Assembly: GCF_001640805.2 (NCBI RefSeq)
Contig: NC_066838.1
Location: 10,280,066-10,344,065 of the forward strand
From: Lates calcarifer
Taxonomy: Eukaryota; Chordata; Actinopteri; Centropomidae
Reading direction: 5' to 3'
DNA length: 64,000 nt
The notes below the pieces were generated by a model, which was not told the DNA's origin, ran no database searches, and worked only from the letters and a program-made list of their open reading frames with translations. This document shows, one piece after another, positions 39,899 through 53,092 of the stretch. Position numbers and translations under genes: made by a program. Position 1 is the first letter of the stretch, and the number at the start of each line of letters is the position of its first letter.

Positions 39899-41339
39899 CT
39901 GAAATGAATAATATTCACCTTAGTCATATGCAAATGTCAAGTCATGTTTAATGAGCTCTTACGTGACTACACATTTGTCAGTCTGGGTCATATGATGCAA
40001 AACACTGTTTTTCAAACTGCAGTGTGTTTGAATATTCTAAACCAAAATGTGTAGGAAAAAAGTGTTGATGTAACAGGCTGACTGAATGGAACTGTAGAGA
40101 TGAGACTTATGACACCTTAACCACAAGCAATTACAGGTTTGGGTGAACGAGCGTGAACTTTTTCCTTTAGCTCCAAATTAGGATGTACATCTTATAAGTT
40201 CCCATCACATTCACCTTCATCTAGCTGTGCATGCACTTTCACATTCACTTGCATCATTTTACCAAAAATGTACCAAAAATTACTGAATTCAAGACACATC
40301 ATGTAACCAAGTCTAAGTTTTAATAGGCAGCCCCATACCAGTTATTAATAATAACAAGTGCCTGCATTATTCTATTTCTCTATGTCTGATTTCCTTTAGA
40401 ACAAATACTACGGTTACTCAGCATTTTTTATGACTGGTAAGTAAATAGCAAGTGGGGGACATGCACTTCACCACAGGCAAGTGCATGTGTAGAGTTACAT
40501 ATATACAGGTAAATGTTGTGCTAGCTTTTGCTTTAAACCATTAATAGATTGAATCATTTTAACAACGACAAAATAGTTAAATTAAGACTTTATGAATATG
40601 AATTTAAGACAACATAATTACTTTTCGGCAGGTATCTGGAAATGTAAAAAATTGTATGTAATCTTGAAAACATATGGTTTGACAAAAAGAATTCTTATCT
40701 CAAGGTTCACTTACTAAATTTTTCAGGCTTTCATCCGCATCTCACGGTCTTCCTCAACAGACGGGGTTTGCTCAGTTATCATGGAGATGGCTCAGTTGCC
40801 ATGAGTAAACTGTCCACTGAGGAAGACTGTGAACTGTGACTGAAAGCCAGCAAAATACAGTAAGGGGACCTTAAGGTAAAATTTCTTAATCAAAATAAAT
40901 TGTATTTAAGCTCATTAAAAGAACCTGCAGGACCTGCAGTCACATTGAAGATGAAGTAAATAATTAAAAACTAATAATAATAATTAAGAATGGATTGCTG
41001 TCACTGGATAAAGAGATCAAATCTCATTTTTAATAATGTATGAAATACTATGTTACATTGATGCAGATTACTGAGTGTGTAAATTAGGCCTACAGTGTAA
41101 ACTGTCACTGTGAGCCAAACTGTCACCTTTAAGTCAACGCAGGTCAAACAAATAAATGTCACATAAAAAATACGCTTTCATTAGCAAAAAGACATGAGTG
41201 TGACAGAGCCACAGCCGTTTAGCTTGGACATTTAGCCTCTGTGATTCTTTTGTCTGAGAGTGAATTCCTAGAAATAAGTGCACGTCGCTTTAAATGTTCA
41301 GATAAACGCAAAGAAAAAAAAAACTTTCCATTCTTTGAC
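39899..41339. other. znf362 upstream intron
   Basis: AT-rich and without a supported exon; holds the palindromic MITE at 40702-40872. Confidence 0.4.
40702..40872. mobile_element. Palindromic MITE
   Basis: About 171 bp that folds almost completely on itself. The left end AAGGTTCACTTACTAAATTT pairs with the right end, whose reverse complement starts AAGGTCCCCTTACTGTATTT, and pairing continues through GGTCTTCCTCA / TGAGGAAGACT. It has no coding capacity and is absent from the right duplication copy, where this block is replaced. Confidence 0.75.
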
Positions 41340-42180
41340 TTTTCGGACATGTCTTGTGTCTGAGAGCACCTCTGGACTCAGACTGACGGAGGATCGTGCG
41401 GATCGACCCTCCCGGTGCGACTCAGACATTCTCAGACAGTTTTCTTAAAACATTTCCAGACAAAAGAGAAACAAAAATGGCAGCCTTATTTTTATAAGGC
41501 GGGACGCCATATTCTGCAGACCCCAAAAAATTTAGGAGCATGAACATCTTGTCGTGAGGAGGGTGTTGGGGATGAATAAGCGGCCGACGCGAACACAAAG
41601 GTGTGTTTATCATGTCGAAGGCATGAATGATTGTTTACGGCGAATTGCAGGTTTGAATAGCCCGGCCTCCCCACCTCCTAAAAAAACTGACACTTCCTAT
41701 AACAACCATGCCCTGCAAAAAAAACCACACACACACACACACACAGCACGGAAACGGACAAGATGCAGGCTCGACCCAAAACACCACATCGACTGAAACA
41801 ACCGCACCGATGCGTTAAGGTCACACACAAGCGGGCGCACAATGCCTTGTCTCCCGAAAGCCGCTGTGCCATCTTAACCAAATTTCACTTTTAGTGCTGC
41901 TTTTTTTTTTAACCCACATTCTGCAACTTTTGAACGAATCAAAGGACAGCAATTGCATTTTGTGCACAACGCACGCATTTGGGAGTCCATCGCTTATCGC
42001 AGAAATGCACGGCAGTGAAGACACGAAAAGACATGCACAAATACCTTGTGTCCTGATTGCAGATATTGTCTTGCGAGTACAGCTATAATATAAAAGGTTG
42101 ATGTTCTTTCTGCCTGCCTCCAGTCGGACCACCGCTTCCGGGTCGCTTTGTTCACTTCTGGGTGCCGCTGCAGGCTCAGT
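41340..42180 (-). promoter_or_regulatory. znf362 5' region, CpG-rich
   Basis: CpG density rises clearly, for example around 41390-41420, 41580-41600 and 41750-41850. CTTCCGGGT at about 42134, an ETS-like motif, is near its right end. This is the expected place for the znf362 promoter and noncoding first exon; a (CA)n tract lies at about 41726-41745. A short minus-strand open frame from 41428 does not resemble the known family N terminus. Confidence 0.45.
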
Positions 42181-44018
42181 ACAGTACAGACAACACGGGG
42201 GAATATTTTGCTAATGTTGCTTTGGATTTTGAAGGCTACAACACGTCGACCTACTTTTATTCACGTTTAATGGACAATGCGTTTCCGATGAATCTAATAA
42301 CGTTTCTTCAGCGCGGCTTATTTTTTTGTTTTTTTTATTTTTTTTTTTGGATGGATTTAGCCCTACAGATCCGCAGGGACAGACTCAAATCCTGAAATAG
42401 CGATACGCCAGTGTAAAAAATACTCCATTACAAAGAAAAGTACTGCGTTTAAAATTCCAGTTTTGTAATATACTGATTGCAGAATGTGCCCATCTATTAA
42501 AAGAAAACGTGGTTAAACAAGAAAAGGAGTGCTGTTTTCCTTATGCTGCTTAAAGTGATGCTGTTCAGTGTTTTAATTTACAGATGATTATATTTTATGA
42601 GCTCATCTTCATTATCATGATTTATTCGTGGAATCTCTTGCTGCCCAGTCAGAGGAATGTGGAGGGAATTGTACAGTAAATATAGGTGAAGATGAGTGCC
42701 TCAAAACTTAGTGTCCCAATGTGAGAGGCAGCATCTAAACTCCCCCAGTGGTTCAGATATCTCTTGCAAGTTTAACTTCATTTACCTGGGTAAGAGTCTC
42801 ATTGGGCTTTTTTTTTTTCTTGTCTTTTTCTGAGCTAAGCCTGCACAGACTTTGTTTCAACAGTATTTCAATGACTATATTTAACTGTAAAAAACAAGCA
42901 TTATGATGCATAGTGAGAACTTTACATCTTTACACGTTTTGTAATTGAAAGAATGTTGAAATGATCATTAATATTTGCTTTTCATCTTCATTTAGCCCAA
43001 ATTTAGTGTTGATCTTTGGCCTTGATCTTCAACCACATCAATTCTTACTAAGTAAGTGTCCTCTCGAAGAACGGTTTACCTCTGTTAAAGTAATTTATGT
43101 GCACTTGTTTCCTGTCGTTTTGGTTTTATTGTACACCTTGCCAGTACTCTATATCCTGTCTGCACTGTCTGCATGTGAATCTAAATTATTATTTTACCTT
43201 CAGAATATGTAGTTCTCAGGTCTTGACATAATAGTGTCAGAATCACGAAAATGCAATTTCACTCTAGAAAAGAATAGTGCATTGATTGAAACTGATTTCA
43301 GTCAACTATTTCTGGGAAACCGATGGAAAAAGGAGCCCTAACTTCTACTCTAGATTTTAGATATCACTTTTAGACAAAACTATTAATATACAGTATGTAA
43401 TTCATTTGGCCCATTGTTACACATTATTACTCAGATGTAAATTACTGCATATATTATGTTTAAGATATCAAACACACTGCAGTTCTTGCAGCACAGAGAA
43501 GTTTTGCTGCAGCAGATGTCTGCCAGTCAATTTTCACCCCACTAATCAAGTTTACTGTATTTGATTGACCCACACTCTGATACCTGACTTGGATAAATCT
43601 TTCATATTAGTCTCTCTTATCAAGAAAAGGACAATAGAGATGCACTGAAGCCACTGATGTGTCTAATATGGTATATCCACAGTGTACCCATGCTCCCTTT
43701 ACACACACCACCACCACCTACACCCAACCACTGTATGTGGTTCATGAAACATTCCTGTGTATGGCACCAGTCCTTTTCTTTCAGGAGGAGGAACTTTTAC
43801 GTTGCCACCTATCTTTGTGTCACTGTGAGTGTGTGTGTGTGTTTCAGGGAGGTGGTTTCAAAAGAAACTTATGGTTGATTTAACGTCAGAATGCCTCATC
43901 CTGTCTGCAAATTTAGTGGTATCCTCTCCTGGTGATAACTGCGTTGTGATCATCTGATCTCTGTGTTTTTCAAGAGTGAAATTAACACTCATTTACAGTT
44001 GGTTGTTTAACCTCCAGC
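42181..44018. other. Intergenic region and left TNFR promoter
   Basis: Between the divergent znf362 and TNFR genes. No exon seen. The last 140 bp (43880-44018) are almost identical to 53551-53686 in front of the right TNFR gene and probably hold the shared 5' UTR and core promoter. Confidence 0.45.
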
Positions 44019-44664
44019 ATGGACCTTGTGTTGGTAAGTAATCTAATTCTGCTGTTTTGTTTGGATCTACCTCCATGTTCCATTTCGAGAAGAAGAAGAA
44101 GTTAGTTTCAGCAAGTTGATTTTAGATTATCATCACTAATTTACACAGGAACTGTTGTCACAGTATTGCTGTTAGCACAAAACACCAAACACACATACAG
44201 TATGTTTCACTGTCTCACTGTTGTGGTGTCAGGTTTTAAGAGTTTACGATGTGGCTTCTTATTTGTTGCTGCAAAACATCTAGTTTGTAGAGTTGATAAT
44301 AGTTATATGTGGATGAGTGAAGTGAGGAAGGTCTCTTGATTGATGGGGCTCTCTCTTATAGTCTTGCAGCTCACTTTTAATAGCTTAATAAATCTGCCAG
44401 GGCTGCAACTCAGAGTGCAAGGGGTCTTGTTCAACCAACAGCCCAATGCCAAAAGACAATCTGTTTACTGTTGGGAATACTGCTTGGTCGTCAGTTGATT
44501 TCGAGCACTGACCGTCCCAACCAGCTATTATTACTGTAAAGATGCACCAATAATCACAGACAGACATTACATTAGTCAACAACCTCTATTAGTTACTACA
44601 GCTAAGCTAAACAACTAACAACTATGCTAAACAGCCAAAAGAATCAGCAGAAATGTGGCATGTG

Positions 44665-44703
<39 letters not shown>

Positions 44704-47700
44704 GAGGGGAAGATGGCGGACAGGGCCATGTAGGTGAAGCCTCCAAAATGGCGCAGGATTCGAGTGGAGAAGTGAGAGACAAAGGGACCTCTCACGTGTG
44801 TGTTTGATGCAGATGTGTGTGTGTGTGTATGTGTGTGTGCGTTTGTGTGTATGTGTGTACGTGCCAGTGGGAAAAGAGGAAGAGAAGGAGAGGCGCAAAA
44901 CCCACCAGAGGAGTTCTGTTCACCACAGGGAGGCCCAGTGAGCTATTTTCTTACCACACAGTAACAAAGTGGTGAGTTGGCACTCATCAGGCCTGATACT
45001 GGTCCTTTAACTGGTGAGAGACAGTTCACCGACTCACTCACAGTAGCAGGGCTATGCAACAATACCAAAGGGGTACGAATGCTAATGGCTGAGGTCTATG
45101 TAGCAGTACTAAACAAAGAACAACAGTGACTTTAAGTAAATGAGCACTGAGTGTGCAAATGCCAGCAGCAAATTAAACTACGGGGCCCCCAGTTGCCTAA
45201 CAGGTGGCAACTGGGGGCAACTGGTGCAGTGGTTAGCACTGTCGCCTCATAGCAAGAAGGTTCTGGGTTCAAGGGGCTTCTCTGTGTGGAGTTTGCATGT
45301 TCTTCCTGTGCCTGTGTGGGTTCTCTCCAGGAACAAAATGTGAAAAAAGTGAGGCAACCATGAATTCACTGTATATTATCTTCTATCTTCCCAGAGGACT
45401 GTAGCTGGATTTTATAAGTTCATAACACCAAACCCAGACAATTTCAAGGCACAACATTTTATTCAAGGTCCAATGTTGAAATGCTGAAACCCAGTTTTTA
45501 TCATGTACATTTCATAAAAAAATATTGAACTTTTTATTACACAAAAAGTTTCAGACACTTTTATCCACCTACATAAAAATAGAATGATCCACCATACATC
45601 ACGAAGGAAAACAAGGAACATTTTATGTAAACATATTCAAGGAGACATTGTAAATTTTCAAAGGTTAAAAAATCTGTACAGAAACAGGAACAATAATTTC
45701 AAAATATTTTTCAGTTTGTATTTGCTTAGTTTATGTCTTCCCGCTATTTTGCACAAGCTTTATTGAAATCACTCGAAATAAACACATTCCTCTTGCCACA
45801 ACGTGAATCAACACACTTATAGAACCCAAAATGAAAATTGAAAAGCAGTCTGAGAGATGATCTGGTTGTGAAGGGAACTGGTGGCGCAACATGAATATCA
45901 GATGACTGATGGTGCAGCGTGTGTAGGAGCAAATCCTGCATGTTGTTGGGACCTGGATCAGCTTTTTATGGAAATCAGTAGAAATAAAAGCAAAGGTAAC
46001 AGCTACTGTGAGGAGGAAGATGTATTTCTATGGCATTTTGCTTCCATAATACAAAAAGTATTGTTTCAGAAACTGAAACAACAGAATTTTTGTCTTTTTT
46101 TCCATTATTAAAATAGTTGCTAATTTTCTGTCAATCGATGAATGAATGAATTAACTAATCATTTCAGCTCTGATATGTTTGTGGGTGTGTCTGCAACTGA
46201 AAGATATGTCTGTTTGTTTTAATTTCATTTAATTTGAGAATAGCCCTGGATAAAGCTAAACAAGATATAGAAAACCCCATCCATAGAGGAATGCTTGGAA
46301 ATTAAACTACTACAAAAGTGTTTAGCATCTGTTTTATACAGTACTGTCCATGTAGCTGCCTCTCCCTCCTTTGATCAGATTAAGCTGCAATAGGAAGAGG
46401 GAGTGGACTCACAAATATCAGAAATGTTTTGCCAGTTAGCAGTATGTGTGGTTCTCTCCTCATCAGTATGCATGGGGCTTTGACTTCTACAGTTAGAGTA
46501 CTTTAGATGAGTACTCAGGAGGGGATAAGACAGCTGTATGTCTGGGCAAAGGTTTTTCCAAATGTATGTGGTACTGTGTTGAACCCAACTTTCTGATTCC
46601 CACATTCAGAGTGGTCCCTGAGGACTTCAAGATAACTGCTATCTAAACTGCAGCGCTTATGGCCCTCTCTATACTGCTTGTGACTCTCCTCAAATGGAGG
46701 GAAAAAAAAACTCAAACAGCTAAAGTATATTAAATAAACTACTTGGCTCAGCTAGAAGGTTTTCTAAGATATGGCAACCTTTTCTGTTCTGTTTTCAACA
46801 GGGACAAATCCCTGTTGATGTGTGTGATATGACAATAGACTGTTCTTCTCTCTCTCTTTCTTCTGTCTTTTTTCTTTTTGTTTCAATTTTCACTCTATAG
46901 TATGTGTTTTATGTATATTAATGATGTAGGCAAGTGAATCTCTGTTTACTGTTTCTATTCCGATGTGTAGTCTGAAAATGTAAAACCTGCTAGATATTGA
47001 AGTGCACTAAAATTTAAAAAAACAAAACAAAACACAGGATGCTGGTGTAGTGGCTTGATTAGTTGCTGTCAGTTTGTATGCCTGATGTGAGTGTCTACCT
47101 TTCCATGTCGTACCTCAGGTCATCAAACCTCGTCTTTTGTTTCAGGTTCTCCCCCTGATACTCGCCTTCATTTCCAGTGGACAGAGTCACACTGAGGTGA
47201 CAGAACAAGCCACTAATTTGTGTTATAAACTGTGCCCAGCAGGTAAGGAACTGTGTGCACTGGTCTCATGCTGTACAGTTATGGTGGAATTATCACATGC
47301 TAACCCATTCCCTATCTCCTTGTCTCCACTGTTTTCCAGGATATTATAAAATTGGAACATGCGATGATCCAGTTGCAAAGTACAAATGTAAAAGATGTGA
47401 AACTAACACATTCACAGAGACACCAAACTTTGCAGAGAGGTGTCTCAGGTGTGCTGCATGTAATCGTAAGTATCTTGTTATCTTGCTTTATTGAACAGCC
47501 TGAAAATCCTGTGGGCAGGACTGTGTTGTGATGTTAAGAATTGAGAAGGAAACCCTGCATTTTTTCCCCTCCAGATGATGAGATAGTAAAAACACCCTGC
47601 TCCACTAGTAGTGATGTGGTATGTGACTGTAAAGAAGGATACTACTACGGAGGCTCCAACTCGAGTCCAAAATTCTGCAAGCCATGCAAATGTCAAAATT

Positions 47701-49047
47701 GTAAAGGTAAGTGAAAGTGTTAGGTTGGTATTTACAGCTTCCATATTGATTCATATTGTGGGTTATTTCAGTATGATGTGAACACTCTCAAAAGGAAGCC
47801 AGGTTTTTTGAAATCCCATAATCGCTCTCATATTTCTTTCAGAGCCTATTGATAATGACGACTACAAAAAGAAGTGCCTGCCCTGCCAAAGGTTTGAGAT
47901 CCTACAACATGAAAACCAATGTTTTTTTTCTACTTTACTACTTTTTTCCCGTACACTATCTCATTATCTTTCTTATCTTTTGATTTTTCTCAGTTGTTAT
48001 ATTTACATTGTTCTGTGTAGTACTCAGTACTAGTGTCCTCTATTGTTTTTCATACAATATTTTTTTTCTATTTCTGTTGAGCCTTCTTTTTCTTCTGAGT
48101 CTTTTTTGTTCTCTATCATCTGAATAGCATAGTATAGGAGCAGACAGATTTTAATTATGCAGATAGCAACAAGAGTGGTGGTGTGTTTGTGTATATGCTG
48201 TGTATCTGCTTCTCTGTGATGTTTATTTGACTAAGTCTGACTAAAACCTCTGAGGTGGAATCTAACCCTTAAGTTATGTTATGTGAAAACAATCAGTGTA
48301 GCTGTACTAATGAAATATTGTAACTGTGTTCACAAATTAGCTGTTTTGTCTTTAAAAGAAACACATTATAGAACAGGTTTAAAATTTAAGTCTTGAACAA
48401 ATTGTCAGGTGACCATACGAACACTGCTTGCCGTAATCACTGCTTCTGTTCATACTGGCTGTTAAAAGATCCATTTCTATTGCCATGTCAGTGTAAGTGA
48501 TGGAGGATAAAATCCAGTCCTCTCTCTGTGCAAAAATGAATTCAGAAGCTTATCTGAAGTTAATATGGAGCTTCAGCCAACCAAATTAGGTAAGTCAAAT
48601 GGATATCTTCTAGTTACAATTGCCATAGGCAGGCATGTCCATGCAAACACAAATTTTATACTATAAGACTGTAACTTTTGAAGAAATCAACTTGATTTGA
48701 CAAACTCAGACTGCTGAAACTTCACATTAGTTTAAATCAAATACGGACTGATTTCACACAGAAGGACTGGTCATTTTGTCACATTACACTGAAATCAGGG
48801 ATCTGTTAATGCCCAGTATAAGCAAGAGGTCTGATTCATATGTTCATCTGACTTCTTGTAAGACGTACCTTCTAATGTATGGATAAATATTTTGTGTTGT
48901 CTTTTTTTCAGGGAGGATTGTCTGAATGACAAGAGGGAATGTACTCCACCTCCAACTACAAGAACCTCACAATCTTATTGTCTCTTTTGCTACATCAAAA
49001 CTGCTAAACCTGAGGATAACATGGATAGTTCATTGACTTCACCTTAG
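44019..49047 (+). CDS. TNF-receptor-superfamily gene, left copy, truncated and predicted secreted
   Basis: Exons 44019-44033, 47146-47242, 47340-47465, 47575-47706, 47843-47891 and 48912-49047; phases agree, 555 bp, 184 aa. MDLVLVLPLILAFISSGQS is a signal peptide. The mature part has the cysteine spacing of TNFR cysteine-rich domains: CYKLCPAGYY, CKRC, ERCLRCAACN, CDCKEGYYYGG and CKPCKCQNC. Exon 6 starts like its twin (EDCLND) and then crosses the duplication junction at about 49006; the last codons (PEDNMDSSLTSP, then TAG at 49045) come from znf362 intron DNA read in the opposite sense. No stalk, transmembrane segment or cytoplasmic tail remains, so a secreted decoy-type receptor is predicted. 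An AATAAA at 49292-49297 could end the transcript. It may instead be a decaying duplicate, but the frame and all splice sites are intact. The family member cannot be named. Confidence 0.75.
44671..44702. repeat. (TG)n microsatellite
   Basis: About 32 bp of TG in intron 1 of the left TNFR gene; a looser GT-rich tract continues at about 44815-44860. Confidence 0.9.
45221..45332 (+). mobile_element. tRNA-like SINE fragment
   Basis: Contains GTGCAGTGGTTAGCACTGTC, GCAAGAAGGTTCTGGGTTC (B-box-like) and GTGTGGAGTTTGCATGTTCT, the usual order in a very common teleost repeat. It lies in intron 1 of the left TNFR gene and is missing from the right copy. Confidence 0.65.
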
Positions 49048-49423
49048 AGATTTAATAAGTCTACAGATAACTAGGGCTGATATTGTTTGGTATTTTTGAT
49101 ATTGGTGCCAATATGATAGATGTGTGTTTTTTCTTCATTTACCAAAATATGCCAGATTCCTAAATGCATTAGTGTTTAATGTTGTCCTGACAAGGACAGC
49201 CATACAGTGACTTTCCCTGAATAAAACACAGTCTAAATTTAGTTAAAGTTTCCCAATTTAAACAGAAAATATCTGATCAAAGAATAGAAAGAATAAAAAA
49301 GAAAAATCTCACCAAGCACCCAATTCCAACTTTTGATACTTGACAGTTTTTGATACTTGATGACACATTTGGGTCAAAATGTACTGAGGTTCAGTGCCCA
49401 GGCCTATAAACAATGAAGACTAC

Positions 49424-50010
49424 CTGGTCCAGAGCTGGAGGCGGGGCGAGCATGCAGGGCGATGTCCGGCTGTCCAGAGCCCTGTGGCTGCGGGTGGTGG
49501 CCCGGCACCTGCTGCGGCTTTGGCACTGGCATGCCGTGCTGAGTGCTACCATCCAGGGACGAGGTGGGCACCAGCAGAGGCTGCTGGGAAGGGGTGGAGG
49601 TAGGCGGAAGGTGCAGAGGTCGGATCTTCTCGGCCATCAGCTGCTCCTTGATCTTGTTAATGAGCACCAGGTTATCCAGCTGAAAGGGTTAACGGGTCAT
49701 GCTCAACAGAAAACAGCCACCGTGTGTGAATGTCATTTACGCCCCAAAAACACATCCCAGGACAGAAAACATTGACCCACAGGACAGGTTCTTTTTTTTT
49801 TTTTTCCTTGTCTACCAGAAAGAAGTGTGACAGTCTGTTTCAGTGACAGACTGGTGCTGAATGGCTGAAAAGACATTCACACATGGAAACAAATGGTAAT
49901 GAAAGGTGGTAATGTCACAGTAATTACACGTTATGAGTGGACTTACCTGGCCTGGCATGGATGGAGGTGGCGGCCAGAAATACGGGTTGTTAAATCGAGG
50001 CTCTGCCATC
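49424..50010 (-). pseudogene. Orphan copy of znf362 coding exons 1 and 2
   Basis: Exon 49947-50010 (MAEPRFNNPYFWPPPP...) and exon 49424-49679 (LDNLVLINKIKEQLMAEKIR...) duplicate 39835-39898 and 39312-39567. Splice sites and frames are intact; the only protein change noticed is Pro to Leu in TSSxDG. No zinc-finger exons follow on this copy and the CpG-rich promoter block is missing, so it is a fragment. Readthrough splicing across the left TNFR gene into the intact znf362 exons is conceivable but unsupported. Confidence 0.85.
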
Positions 50011-52699
50011 CTGAAATGAATAATATTTACTTCAGTCATATGCAAAAGTCAAGTCATGTTTAATGAGCTCTTACCGTGACTACACATTTGTCAGTCTGGG
50101 TCATATGATGCAAAACACTGTTTTTCAAACTGCAGTGTGTTTGAATATTCTAAACCAAAATGTGTAGGAAAAAAGTGTTGATATAACAGCCTGACTGAAT
50201 GGAACTGTAAAGATAAAAAAATATTTTGATCAGGAGAGATTTAGAGAAATAGTCTTTGGCACTTAGACCCTGGCAGGAAGTAGATCACCATGGGAAGCAG
50301 TCAAATGTAAATGGTGCTTTTCATATGCAGGAAACTTCCCCCTATAGAACCTAGACATTGGTGGTGGTGTTTGGGAATGGGAACACTGTGATGTCTTCGA
50401 AAGAGGGAAACTTCTGATCAAAGGTAGATAGAAGACAGCCAGGCATCTGCACGTGGGGTGAAGGTGGGTTGCTCGACGTCATGGTGCTGAAGTGACAGCT
50501 GAATGACAGCAGAGAAGGAGAGTATTTTAAAACTGTGACGGCTTAGGGGAGATTGAGTCAAGATGAGCATGTCAGGTTGTGATTGGTTGAAAACAGGAAT
50601 TAGCAGGAGGGGCCTAGAGATAGCATGAAACCGCTTGTGACTCAGGTGGTTGTGCAGAGAGAGATTGTCTTCTTGACTGAACTTTCGCTTAACTTCATAA
50701 CACCTTAACCACAAGCAACTAACAGGTTTCATGTTTACTAGAAAGGAAAGCATTTTCCTTTAGCTCTGAATTAGCATGTATATTTCATAAGTTCCCATCA
50801 GATTCACCTTCATCTAGCTGTGCATTGTAATCACTGCAGTAGTTAACCAATGGAAAGCTCTGTTATGTTTGGACTTAGCAAAACAGAAACTGGATCCCAA
50901 CACTAACCTGAAATACTAAGACCCCGAGAGGTATAGAGACAGACAGAGACACACCAGGGAGAAAACTGGGAGAGAGGAGGGGGCCTTTCACCTGTTTGCC
51001 TGGTTAAATCCAGGTAAACTTTTTTTTTTTTTTTTTAAATTCATTTATTTTGGTCAGGCAGTATACCACCGCCTCTGGGTCGCTTTGTCCGCTGTGGGCT
51101 CAACACAATACAGACAACATGGGGAAATATTCTTTGTTTGCCACATTTAATGGACAATGTGTTTCTGATGAATCTATTAATGTTTCTTCAGCACTTTTTT
51201 TGTGGCTTTAGCCTATACATCCACAGGGAGACTCAAATCCTGAAATAGCAACACCACAGTGGTGTAAAAATACCCCACTACAAAGAAAAGTACTGCATTT
51301 AAAATGTTAGTTTTATCAAATACTGATTGCTGAATATGCCCACATATTGAAAGAAAATTTGGTTGAACAAGAAAAGAAGTGTTGTTTTCCTTACGCTGCT
51401 TAAAGTGACGCTGTTCAGTGATTTAATCTGCAGATATTTATATTTTATGAGCTCATCTTCATTATCATGATTTATATGTGAAATCTGTTGCTGCAGAGTC
51501 ACATAAATGCAGGAGGAAATGTACAGTAAATATAGCTGACGATGAGAGGACAGTACCCCAAAACTAAAATGCGTCTGTATCCTAATGTGATTCACCAAAA
51601 GCAATATGTAAACTCTCCCAGTGGATAGCTTTTGCAGGTTAACATTCATTTAACTGAGTAAAAGTCTCATTGGAATAAAAGTCTTTCTTTAAAAGACACC
51701 GTGCCAAAAGGGCAGCATAAACACATTGTTGCAACAAAGTATATGATCCAGACAGCATTAACAGGCTAATGCAGCGGTGTTCATAAGAGGTTACATTATA
51801 TATAAATATTCACGAACAGACACAGACTGGTCAAAATTTGGTTGAAGAGTGAAAGTGTTTTAAATGCCTAGGTTACTTATGTATGACTAATGTGTCCACA
51901 CCCAAATGAGATAAGCCCTCACAGTCTGTGTTTCAACAGTATTTCAATGACTGTAGTTAACTTTAAAGAGGAAGTGATATAATGTGTAGTGAAGACTTCC
52001 TGCACATTATTATTTTTTCATTGAAACAATATTGAGGTGATGGTTGTGTGTAGCTTGGACATCTAAAAATATTTGCTTTCCAACATCATTTAGCCCAGTT
52101 TTATTTTGACACCTTTTGACCTCCAAACAAATCAGTTAGTTTACCCCTGTGATTTATGTGCACTTGTTTCATGCCATTCTGTTAGTATTGTGCATCTTGT
52201 CTGTGCCCTGTCTACATCTGAATCTAAATCAAAATTTTACCTGAGAGTAGTTATTTTGCAGGTCTTGACATAATTCCAGTGTTGTTTCCGAACCATGAAA
52301 CAAACAAGCATTTTCTATCAAGAGAATGCAATTTCACTCTAGAAAAAGAATATCAAGTTAATTGAAAACTGATTTCCGTCAACTTTTGTGGGAAACTGAT
52401 GAAAAATTATATCAGCTGTAGTATTTCATTCATGAAGGACAGTGGAGCAAATGTGTGCTAATTTAATGTAAATCAATATTCACCCCTCTAACCAGGGATT
52501 GATTTTTACTGTATTTGATTGATTCTCACACTGATATCTGACTTGTCTAAATTCAAATCTTTGGTTTCAGTCTCTTGTACAAAGAAGACAAAAGAGATGC
52601 ACTGAAGCCACTGATGTGCCTAATATGGTATATCCACAGTGTACCCATGCTCCCTTACACACACCACCACCACCTACACCCAACCACTGTATGCGGCTC
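50011..52699. other. Right-copy spacer with inserted and replaced blocks
   Basis: No gene seen. Compared with the left copy, about 475 bp (50215-50690) is inserted and about 1.9 kb including the znf362 promoter (40235-42127) is replaced by an unrelated 225 bp. A T/A-rich tract lies at about 51019-51038. Confidence 0.5.
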
Positions 52700-53044
52700 C
52701 AGTGTTGCCAGATCAGATTGACAGTTTCCAGCCCAATCACATCTTAGAACCCGCCCAATCCAATAAAAACCAGCCCAAACCACGAAGTTGCCAGACACCC
52801 ATGTAAACCCGTAAAATATAGCATCAAATAACCACACATAAATGATAGATAAATAGATTTAATTGCAACCAAGACAAGTCCTGAACAGCATTAATGGAAG
52901 TGTGGCAGGCAACGTGCTGAACTGACGTCACGGTTAAGTTGCCAAATGAAATGATGCCGATTGAAAAAAAAAGAAGATGCCGATTGAATAGCCAGCAACA
53001 ACCTCAATTATTTATTTATTTCTTAAAGCTATTTATTTATTTAT

Positions 53045-53092
<48 letters not shown>

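Larger units (their letters stand above)
38861..49006. repeat. Segmental duplication, left copy
   Basis: Begins at AACCTGTGGATAACATGG in the znf362 intron between exons 39312-39567 and 38687-38791 and ends inside exon 6 of the left TNFR gene. It matches 49007 onward at an initial offset of about 10.1 kb. It carries znf362 coding exons 1 and 2, the znf362 5' region and TNFR exons 1 to 6 (partial). Confidence 0.9.

Noticed and set aside
41374..41428. Possible upstream coding exon of znf362 starting at a minus-strand ATG (41428)
   Set aside because: Residues do not resemble the known ZNF362 N-terminal extension and the phase to the next exon could not be confirmed.
44644..44898. 84-aa Thr/His-rich minus-strand open frame
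   Set aside because: Microsatellite translation; no homologous open frame in the right copy.
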